From the NCBI GenBank assembly GCA_023213315.1, contig JAKCPI010015310.1:186001-250000 (forward strand): a stretch of 64,000 bases of DNA, read 5' to 3'. The notes under the pieces are model-generated. The model was not told where the DNA came from. It did not search any database and worked only from the letters and a program-made list of their open reading frames with translations. Position numbers and translations under genes: made by a program. This DNA comes from Euborellia annulipes (taxonomy: Eukaryota > Arthropoda > Insecta > Dermaptera > Anisolabididae). Position 1 is the stretch's first letter. Every line of letters starts with the position of its first letter. Shown here one piece after another: positions 42,561 through 50,779 of this stretch.

Positions 42561-42924
42561 ATCATATGCTACCCACATACCCAGGAATAGTTTAAAATAG
42601 CCCGATGGATTCTCAGCAAACGAAATTTTTATGCTAGACTCAAAAAAAAATGCCTATAACAAAATATAAATATTTTCCCATACTTATAAATAGAGACCGG
42701 ATTTTTATGCAGCAAAAACCGCTAAATATGCCATATAATATGCAGTAAAAGTATTAAAATATGCAGCCAAATATGCAATATATTTATGGCAAAAATATTG
42801 AGTAAATGGCTTCCAATTAAAGGTAAATCATGATTTCTACTGATGTAAAACTAATGGTGTTTTATTTTTGGAAGGAAATGATTAAAAAAAAAAAAAAATT
42901 GGTCTCGCAATAAAAACTAAATTT

Positions 42925-42955
<31 letters not shown>

Positions 42956-43192
42956 ACAGTAATATCAGTACAGTCAAATGTGTTAATTTATTTAACAAAA
43001 TAGTTTTCTATAAAATATATACTAAATATTATTTAACAAAATAAACATTTTATAAAAAAAAAAAACGTAATATTTCTGAGAAACTAACTTTTAATTTGTA
43101 ACTGAACGTATAATTAAAATTAACAATGAGGAGAGTAAGGGAGCCGGAAGCAATTAAAGAAAAATTATTTCTCTTTTTTCGCTTTATTTAAT

Positions 43193-43243
43193 ACAATTGT
43201 CGACGTTTCGGTCGATCTTTCCGGGCTTCATCAAGACAAATGT
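43193..43243 (-). ncRNA. Hammerhead-like motif, left arm
   Basis: Minus strand: ACATTTGTC, TTGATGA (core C3 changed to U), stem II GCCCGG...GACC, GAAACGTC, GACAATTGT. Stem I is nearly complete. The C3 change suggests loss of activity. Confidence 0.55.
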
Positions 43244-43357
43244 TATTGACTCGAGCTTAGAGGGGCTCTTGGCAAACATAACATTTGCCCTAATGCTGTT
43301 CGCACCAACAGTTATGTCAGAAGTTGCCAAGAGCCCCTCTAATCTCGAGTCAACAAC

Positions 43358-43408
43358 AATTGTCCTGATGAAGGCCGGAAAAATTGGCCGAAACGTCGAC
43401 AATTGTAT
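43358..43408 (+). ncRNA. Hammerhead ribozyme, canonical core
   Basis: ACAATTGTC (stem I), CTGATGA (43367-43373), stem II GGCC...GGCC with loop GGAAAAATT, GAAACGTC (43392-43399), GACAATTGT (stem I partner, exact complement). Predicted cleavage follows C 43399. As at 18943, ACGT is a palindrome and would form stem III in a dimer. This is the best-formed copy on the plus strand. Confidence 0.75.
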
Positions 43409-43483
43409 TAAATAAAGCGAAAAAAGAGAATAATTTTTCTTTAATTGCTTTCGGCTTTCATGAGGAGATCAAGATCATTGCTT

Positions 43484-45017
43484 TTAATTTGCATTGTAAT
43501 TTACAACTAAAAGCATTTCAAAATTAACTTCTTTAAAATTATAGCGTTTATCGCTTAATAAAGTTTTATATTTTGAAAATGATCGTTCCACATCAACAGA
43601 TGTGATAGGGGCATATTTAAATGAACTTAGTGCAATAGGTTCGATTTTCTCCATCACATCAACTTCATCTCCTTGAAGTATTTTATTGATTTTACATAAA
43701 TCCGCTAGTCCAGGATTTTTTTCTAGGATATGTTTTAATTTATTTTTCAACAAATTTCCTTTTTCCCCGGGTATTTGATTTACATGGGTTTTCAAATTAT
43801 CAATTATATTAATATTTTCGCTCAATGCTATCCCACGCCTTTCTAAATCTTCCATAATTTTTAAAAGAAATTTACAATTGGCATAAATGAATGCCAGATC
43901 TTTGTCAGTATTGGTGATTTTAAGGAATTCATGTACTTTTTGGACACAGAGAGCATCGTCCACTTCTGCAATTTTAAGAACCACACTCTTGAATTCAAGA
44001 AAATTTTCTGCATAGAAAACTGCTGCTGCAAGCCACGTACCCCAGCGAGTTATTACTGGTTGGGGAGGCAACGGTTTTCCAAGCATTAATTCTTTGTAAA
44101 CATCAACCCTTGAAGGGGCCTTTAAAAACATTTTTTTGCCGTTGTTTATTAATTTATTTATATGAGGAAAAATTTCTCTTATTTTTTCCGCTAGGCGGTT
44201 GCAGGCATGAGCGATGCATGTCACATGTATCATTTTAAAGTAAAAAATTTTTAATGATTGTCCGGCCTTTACCATATAGGGGGCTGCATCAGAAATAAAT
44301 AGCAATACTTTATTTTCAATCGACCCTGTTGAAATAAATTTTAGTCCATCATTAATAAATCGACATATAGTCTCATAATTAGTTTTTTCAAGATGTTTTG
44401 AACAGACCAAAAATGGATTTTTTGGACCATTTGGGCTTAAAACGCCAACCAATAAATTAGCTACGTAGATACCCCTAGGGTCGGTAGTTTCATCTACAAT
44501 TAAATATAAATAATTATCAACTAACTCATTGTTAATTTTCTCTATAGTCTTATTATAGCAAATGGGTAGATAATTTTTTCTCAACGTGCTTTCGTCGGGA
44601 ATTTTGTTATTTGTGTATTTGGCCAAAAAGTCTTTGAAGGGGGTCTTTTGCAAATTCCAAAGTGGGATTCCAGAAGCCACCATGGCATGACACAAATCTT
44701 CAAAAAATATTGTTTGTTCAGTTATACCACGCATAGAAGTTAAGAGTTGCTGAGTTTTGACATCTTTACGTTTGACGCTGGCCAAATGTAAGTCTAGAAA
44801 ATAAGGCTCGATTTGTAATTAAAGAAATAAAAACCTAATTAAACGACATACCTGTTTTGACGTGTTGATCAACTTGCGACTTCCGATAGCTCGAAATTTT
44901 TTTTCCGCATGGATTGCAAAAAACAACATTACCTTCAGTCGTAAATATTTTATCCTTTTCATAGGGAGCAATCCATTGCGAAATTTTTGAAGCAAACGAG
45001 GACCCCTGTTTTGGCAT
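43484..45017 (-). CDS. hAT transposase, two exons
   Basis: Exon 1 is 45017-44852 and exon 2 is 44793-43484 on the minus strand. The 58-bp intron has CAG|GTATGT and TTTTCTAG|AC borders, and the joined frame is open for 491 codons. The N terminus has a BED-like zinc finger (VVFCNPCGKKI, then H-x-K). The catalytic region carries YLIVDETTD (first Asp), FISDAAPYMVKAG and HVTCIAHACNRLAEKI. The C terminus has the hAT dimerisation motif SVDVERSFSKYKTLLSDKRY. It is somewhat shorter than many hAT transposases (550-650 aa). No lesion is seen, so mobility is possible. Confidence 0.88.
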
Positions 45018-45396
45018 TTTTTTTCTTTAATTAATTTGACTTCGAACTATGAACACAACTGACTTGATATTCATCCAACGAAAATTCTAGAAAAACTAAA
45101 TTTATTTCTTAAAAGAGGATATAAAGAATAAAAAATATATAGATATTTATTTTTTACAATGTAATAAAAGGATTTAAATTTTTTTTTTTTCGTTTAATTT
45201 TTTTTTTTTTTGTTTTTAGAAAAAAAAAATTAAAAAATTAAAATAAAATGGAACTTTTGAAAAAAAATTTAAAATATCCAAAAAGCTTTAAATATGCAAC
45301 TTTATGCAATATTGGCCAAATATGCAAAAATATGCAATATAGAATTTGAACCCTAGCTCCAAGGGGGCATGATTCGGATAGAAAATTGGTTTTCAG

Positions 45397-45722
45397 TAGG
45401 GTCCGACCGAAACAAGATTTTCAGCCGAAACCGAAACCGAATATTCGGCCTCAACCTTAGTTTCGGCCGAAACCGTAACCGAAACCGAAACTTGTATTTT
45501 CTATAAAAAAATTTATATTTTTTTTTTTTTTTCGAAATTTTTTTCCCTCCGTGAAAATCATTTTACCTTTTTTTTAGGGAGACAAAAATTTTTTCACCTT
45601 CAAGTGCAAATCATTTGACCTTTTTTTTTTAAGACTCAAGTTTCGGCTACTTTTTGGCCGAAACCGAAACTACGGCCGAAACCATGATTTTTGGCCGAAA
45701 CCGAATATTCGGTCGGTTCCTA
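45397..45722. mobile_element. hAT MITE nested in the hAT transposon, TIR TAGG.NCCGACCGAA
   Basis: The ends TAGGGTCCGACCGAAAC and ATTCGGTCGGTTCCTA are flanked by identical 8-bp GTTTTCAG (45389-45396, 45723-45730). The interior is rich in GAAACCGAAACC and TTTCGGCC. It inserted into the subterminal region of the larger element. Confidence 0.9.
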
Positions 45723-45934
45723 GTTTTCAGTGACGTACCTATTATAAAATAGAATATGCAATTGCATAGGAATCCGGTCTCTACTTATAAAGTTAATTTT
45801 TTCTCCAAATAACAAGAGGAAATTAATAAAAAAGTTTTAAATTCTATTAATTTGAGTTAAAAAAAGGCTACGCTATATATTGCTGAAAAGAGATGGTTTA
45901 TGGTCTATCATAAAAGACCCTCAGAACCCTTACC

Positions 45935-46292
45935 CAGTGACGTAGCGAGCTTAACTCGCGCCCGGGGCACAACACCTTTTTAGCGCCCCCCCCCCCCCCC
46001 CATCCCATTCGAAAACCATATAATATTATACAGGGGTGTATATAGAAATTTTTTTAGGGGAACTCAAAAATTTTCTAAAATCATTTTACCTTTTTTTAGG
46101 GAGGCTAAATTTTGCGGATTTTTTCCCCTTCCTGCAGAAAAATTTTTTTGCGGGACCAAATTTTTTCGTCACGCGGAACATTTTTCCCCCGGACATTAAA
46201 ATTATTTTTTGTTTTGCTGACCATTTGGCGCCCCTTTGTGAGTTGCGCCCGGGGCATGATGACCCCCTTGCACCCCCCTCGCTACGCCACTG
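45935..46292. mobile_element. hAT MITE, TIR CAGTGRCGTAGCGAG
   Basis: The ends CAGTGACGTAGCGAG and CTCGCTACGCCACTG are flanked by identical 8-bp CCCTTACC (45927-45934, 46293-46300). A fragment of the CAGGGGCGTATATA family lies inside (from about 46031). Confidence 0.93.
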
Positions 46293-46299
46293 CCCTTAC

Positions 46300-46755
46300 C
46301 TCAGGTAAATTCACACAAACAGTGCATATGTAGTGGTGAGTCAATTGGGCTGCCTAACTAGTAGGGGTCTTTCAAACCTGTTAGGGTGCAAATGTTTATG
46401 TTCGCCATGGTAACTAAGTATGCTTTTTAATTGCTCCCATTGAAACCTTCTTTCATTCTTCATTTTAAACTCAGAAATAGGATAGGGGTCAGATCCTATC
46501 TTACGACTATAATATAATATTACCCTTTTAAATACATGTATAATCGTGGCAATAGTTGTTTTAAATTCGCGACAGGTGGTAAGAAAAATTAAGATAGGGG
46601 AGGGAGAGCTCTAGAAAAAAATATATTCTCAAAGGGGGCGGTGAGCAAAATAAGGTTGAGAAATTATGATTTAAATCTTTTAAACCAGCCAGGCCTCTCA
46701 CTTTGAAAAATCAATTATATCTTTGGAGAAAAATCACTAAAATAAGAACTCCAAC
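46300..46755. other. Intron sequence, no gene
   Basis: I see no repeat structure or exon that I can support. Confidence 0.4.
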
Positions 46756-46761
46756 TGAGTT

Positions 46762-46985
46762 CATATACCCGAATGCCGTGCTGTGGTCTAGTGGTAAGGG
46801 CACACTGAGCGCAAATCGGTGGATCCGTGGTTCAACTCCCGGCGGCATACCCTTATATCTTTTTTCGGGTACATGAAGTAATATCTAATTATATAAATCT
46901 CCGTTTCGCGGCTTACCTACGCGATGTATATAATATCTTAAATATTATATATAATTTCTTATTTATAAAATAAGAAGATGAGTAT
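46762..46985 (+). repeat. tRNA-like unit in a hairpin frame (copy 2)
   Basis: The A-box-like TGGTCTAGTGGTAAGG and B-box-like GGTTCAACTCC are spaced as in a tRNA gene. The body is framed by TTCATATACCCGAA on the left and TTCGGGTACATGAA on the right, which pair. Downstream CGATGTATATAATATCTTAAA matches the copies at 61836-62130. It is tRNA-derived rather than a certain functional tRNA, because the anticodon arm (GCGCAAA loop) lacks the usual U33. Confidence 0.6.
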
Positions 46986-46989
46986 CTTC

Positions 46990-47079
46990 TTTACTCCTCT
47001 AGACTTGCTTAGATATGAACTTGATCTCTTGCTTTTTTTTGTCAGATACTCATTACTACTTCAAAATCAAGATAGTAAA

Positions 47080-47127
<48 letters not shown>

Positions 47128-47447
47128 TAAGTTTATTTTTATTTTTAAAGATAATAATGAAATTTCAGAGTCCATATTTCCCTTAAAAAAAAGTCTGATT
47201 TCAAATTAGCTCTCACAAGATAGAGATGAATTTGAGACTATTTTTCTCAATAAAATTTTTAATATTTTTCGATTTTGGCATATTATTAATTTTTAAAATC
47301 ATTTTGACAGACTGTATAATTTAGTTAAATTTCTTATATTCGAAATTTAGACATATTAGGAAATCTAGTGTACGGGTAATGGGCAATAAATTCCTTTCAT
47401 CCATGAATTTTTAATCTGTTTTATTTTAGTTTATTTTTTTTATCCAG
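46990..47447. other. 3' part of the long mask intron
   Basis: Holds a poly-A/(TA)n tract (47078-47126) and AT-rich sequence leading into the acceptor at 47447. Confidence 0.5.
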
Positions 47448-48974
47448 GTTGATGCTGCAAAAGCTCCAGGATATAGAGGTGCTTCAGTATGTTCGCCGGT
47501 TTCGAAAACACGCAGTTCTAGTAGTACTCCACCTACGATGCCTTTAACACCAGGAACAACCTATCAAAACGTTTCTGCCTTCTCTCCCGAGCAATGTATG
47601 CCAATATCTTCTAGTGGAGGTCCTATAAATATGTCTACAAAACAAACCCAAGTTCAAACCCCTCATAATTTTAATACAAATAGAATCTCAAATGCTGATA
47701 CAATTGAATTGTTGAGCGCCTCAACAGTTTCTGGATTGGGAGTAGTTGGCCAACAATCACCATTTTCTAATAGAGGAATATTCACTGCAAATGCAATACC
47801 CCATTCAGTTATGCAATCTACAACTCAGAATACATTGGATCGACCACCTATATATAATTCTACATTTGGGACACCGGCGGATCACCAAAATCCCAGTGCG
47901 CTTTTGAAATTAGTACCTAGCGGGAATGAACCTCAGCCTCATATGTTACCTTCCTTTTCGCACCATGGACATCACTTAAACTTTCAAGTGCAACTTAGTG
48001 TAGGCACGAGTATACCATCATCATCATCTCAACCTAACACTAATACAACTGTAACTCTTTCGAGATTGAATCCAAGAGCTCCCGATTTTTCAATTCACCT
48101 AGTTAATAAACAACAATCTCCCCAAACTACCCAACAACCACAACCACAACAAACAGTTCAACCACCTCCGGTTCAGGCAACACCTCAACCTCAACAATCC
48201 CAAGTTCCACAAGCTCCACCTCCTCAGCCCACCCAGTCTCAATCTCAACCAGGTTCAAATCCCCCTCAACCAACAAGCAATCTCTTTAATGCAACTGCGT
48301 ATCAACGGACCCCAAACCTTCACGTTCCTGGCCAACCTGCATCTGCTACGGGTTTACCAAATATATTACCTAATATGAACTACCAACTGAATAAAACTAA
48401 TGTTGGACAGTTCCACCATCAGACTATTCAGACACAAGCTGCCCCATCAACTGTATCGTCAAATGGACAAAGATGGCAAGGACCCGTATACCACCCATAC
48501 CAGAATCAGATACATGTTCATTCTCATCATGATTTAGTAAACCCGCTTAATTATTCTTCTAATATGAGTTTACCACACTTAGCGCAATTGGCTCCAAACC
48601 TTTCTCATACCACAAATCCTGGAGATCTTTTATCTGGATTAGAAAATGGAAGCCTAGGAAGAACTGGTAATTCACCAGCAATGTCGCCTGTTTCTCCAGC
48701 AGGTTCAAATCCAAATCCTGTTAGCGAAACAAATATACATAAATTGGAAGACAGGAAAGTTCCTCCTCGTCCAATCGGCACTGAACGAGCCAGCTGGAAA
48801 AATTTCCCTACCAATAATTCAATTGATATGAGCTCATCCGCAAATTGGATTCTTGGTGAACAGAAACTTACCCCCTACTGGACGGATGGTTCTATAAATC
48901 AATTAGACCCCCAAAGGCCTTTGATGAGGTCCATTTATGAAAACAATTTACCGCATGTGATGGAGAATTTTCAG
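47448..48974 (+). CDS. mask: Large C-terminal exon of mask/ANKHD1-like gene
   Basis: 1527 bp, 509 codons, phase 0 at both ends. Acceptor TTTTTTATCCAG. It opens VDAAKAPGYRGASVCSPVSK and is rich in Gln, Pro, Ser, Asn and Thr, with a PQ-rich tract in the middle (QTTQQPQPQQTVQPPPVQAT). Later islands look conserved: SPMSPVSPAGS-like sequence, PPRPIGTERASWKNFPTNN, NWILGEQKLTPYW and a terminal ENNLPHVMENFQ. The APGYRG and PIGTERA islands are what I associate with ANKHD1/ANKRD17/mask C termini, from memory. No recognised folded domain lies here. The exon ends TTTCAG|GCAAGT, a GC donor. Confidence 0.72.
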
Positions 48975-49049
48975 GCAAGTTTATTCAGTATTTATTATTA
49001 ATTTTAATTTGAAAATCTACTTATTTTATTCGTATTTTTTTATGTTTAG
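48975..49049 (+). other. 75-bp GC-AG intron
   Basis: The donor reads CAG|GCAAGT, the usual consensus of GC-AG introns, with no better GT in frame nearby. The acceptor is TTTTTATGTTTAG|GC. Both flanking exons are phase 0 and the joined frame is open. Read-through would add the short tail ASLFSIYY and a stop at 49001. Confidence 0.65.
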
Positions 49050-49271
49050 GCAGCACATGTGGACAACCAACATGCCTTTCACAATGGAGGAAACGCTGCA
49101 GCACTCGCAATGATGGGCCTTCCTGTAATCCCCCATTTTAATACCGCATCAGGTGGTATTGGACCAGATATGCCTAATCAGGAACCTGTAAAAATGGATC
49201 AGGCTAATTGGGATGCCTCACGGCTCAATATGTCTGAATATCAAGACAAACCTCATGTTAGTACTGACTAG
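49050..49271 (+). CDS. mask: Penultimate or last exon of mask/ANKHD1-like gene
   Basis: Phase 0 start. Encodes AAHVDNQHAFHNGGNAAALA, MMGLPVIPHFNTASGG and NWDASRLNMSEYQDKPH. Two endings are possible. Read straight on, it adds VSTD and stops at 49269-49271. If the GTTAGT after CCTCAT is used as a donor (49257), the exon ends at 49256 and splices to 49339. I favour splicing, because the acceptor and the short downstream exon fit well. Confidence 0.65.
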   Translation, partial: AAHVDNQHAFHNGGNAAALAMMGLPVIPHFNTASGGIGPDMPNQEPVKMDQANWDASRLNMSEYQDKPHVSTD

Positions 49272-49338
49272 AAATTCAAATGTCAAAAGTTTTGTATTAA
49301 ATAAAGTAGGATATACTGATATATATAATTTTTTTCTA

Positions 49339-49365
49339 GGGTTGGTCCCCGAAATGGAGTCATTG
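49339..49365 (+). CDS. mask: Predicted terminal mini-exon of mask/ANKHD1-like gene
   Basis: After the acceptor TTTTTTTCTAG (ends 49338) the phase-0 frame reads GWSPKWSH and a TGA at 49363-49365. The intron (49257-49338) would be 82 bp, with an ACTGAT branch-like sequence at 49314-49319. A short Trp-rich C terminus is plausible for a conserved tail, but it is only eight residues. Confidence 0.45.
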
Positions 49366-49854
49366 AACTCGATTTGATTTGAAATTATTATAGCCTAACT
49401 TAAAATTGTGAAACCCTAAGACGACTTCTAGAATAAAAAGCTTTTTCTTTTATTATTTCATGGGTCTTTGGTAGTTAGTTTAAAATACAAATCAACTTGA
49501 CTTATGATTTGTAGCTTATATTTAAACTATAAGGCTACATTCATTTTTAAATTTAAATAAAAAATTTACACATAAAATTCTTCTCTAAATAAGTATATAT
49601 ATATTTATATTATAGTGAAAACCTGAGTTTAATTAAAACGCACTTTGTCTAATTAAAACTAGCTTTGACTAAACCTTTGTTAGAACTTTTGTTGTTATTC
49701 CCAATTACAACTAGAATTTACTTCTAAACAGATTTTGAAGATAGACAGATTCTTTTAGAACATAACCAAGTAGTTATATAAAAAAAGAAAGGTTCTCCCT
49801 CCCTCCAGCGGTTCAGGAGCATGCAAGTTGTTTAAAATATAATACACTAGTCGC

Positions 49855-49940
49855 AAGCCCGCCTTCGGCGGGCTTTCCGCCTAGCCAGGGGCTGCGCCCC
49901 TGGACTCCCTTGCTTCGCCTTCGGCGAGCAAGTTTATTCC
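49855..49940. repeat. GC-rich hairpin cluster
   Basis: GCCCGCCTTCGGCGGGC is a hairpin, followed by CCAGGGGCTGCGCCCCTGG, a second hairpin, and CTTCGCCTTCGGCGAGCAAG, a third. Related blocks are at 22905-22995 and 31684-31722. Confidence 0.6.
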
Positions 49941-50514
49941 CAATTTGGGATATTTCTTGTTGCAATGCAAGTGTTAAGATGTTAAGGAAGGATCTTATAT
50001 TCAAGCGAGGCGAGGGTACCGATTGGGATCAGCACAAAAGGGTCTGTTTATGACTGTTTAAAGGGTCAGTCACCTCTCTTCGTTTTTCAACTGCTGCGTA
50101 GCCCCCACCCCCAGCCCATAGTCAGGTAGGAAGCTGGTTCACACAGCACAAAGGACGCTCTCTAATTTCTAGCCAACTTGTTGATTTTGTGTTCCCATAT
50201 TGAAGAAATTTCATTATAATTAATTTTCCAAAATATTTAAGAGATTCAAATTATTACTACGTTACTCCCAGAGCCATGTATTATAGGTGTACTTAATTTC
50301 AAATGGATTTATTGAAAATTGTGGATTTCTATAGAACATATACATACATATTTACATACATACATACATTTTTCCCATTTCATTTTTATATATATAGATT
50401 TTAGGAATTGTGCAAATAACTATTTCAGCCTGGCCATTTTGAGAATAGGATGGAGCTCCTTCGTTTGGTGTTATAAATATGTGCATTGAAATACTCGTGA
50501 ACGAACATTCAAAT

Positions 50515-50779
50515 CAAGGGCGGCTACAGGGGGGGGGGTAAAGGGGGTAATTACCCCCCTGAGATTTAAAAAAAAAATACTTTTTTAAAAAAAAAAATGT
50601 ATTTTTAATGTAAAGTTTTAAAAATTAATACTTAAAAATTTTATTGGTATTTATATTCCGACAAACAAGTACAGAATGCGCCTTTAAATTACCGAAATTA
50701 AGAAAAAAATGTGTGCTGTGCGACTATCACTCCAGATTACCCCCCCCCCCCCCGAGAAACACCTCTGGATCCGCCACTG
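50515..50779. mobile_element. hAT MITE, family CAAGGGCGGAT (copy 3)
   Basis: The ends CAAGGGCGGC and GGATCCGCCACTG are flanked by identical 8-bp ATTCAAAT (50507-50514, 50780-50787). Internal G and C runs match copies 1 and 2. Confidence 0.92.

Larger units (their letters stand above)
43142..43456. mobile_element. Palindromic hammerhead-bearing element inside the hAT
   Basis: Inverted arms AGCCGGAAGCAATTAAAGAA...TTTAATACAATTGTCGACG and their complements end at 43456. The centre contains TTAGAGGGGCTCTTGGCAA and its inverse. Both arms hold a hammerhead. It lies between the transposase stop and the left TIR, so it does not break the ORF. Its overall length and plan match 29755-30045. No clear target duplication was found. 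Confidence 0.75.
42691..45783 (-). mobile_element. Structurally complete hAT transposon
   Basis: Terminal inverted repeats TAGAGACCGGATT(T/C)(T/C)TATGC at both ends, with identical 8-bp target duplications CTTATAAA (42683-42690, 45784-45791). The subterminal regions contain many ATATGCA units (42715-42790 and 45295-45345), plausible transposase-binding sites. A two-exon transposase gene lies on the minus strand. Nested insertions: 43142-43456 and 45397-45722. Confidence 0.93.
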
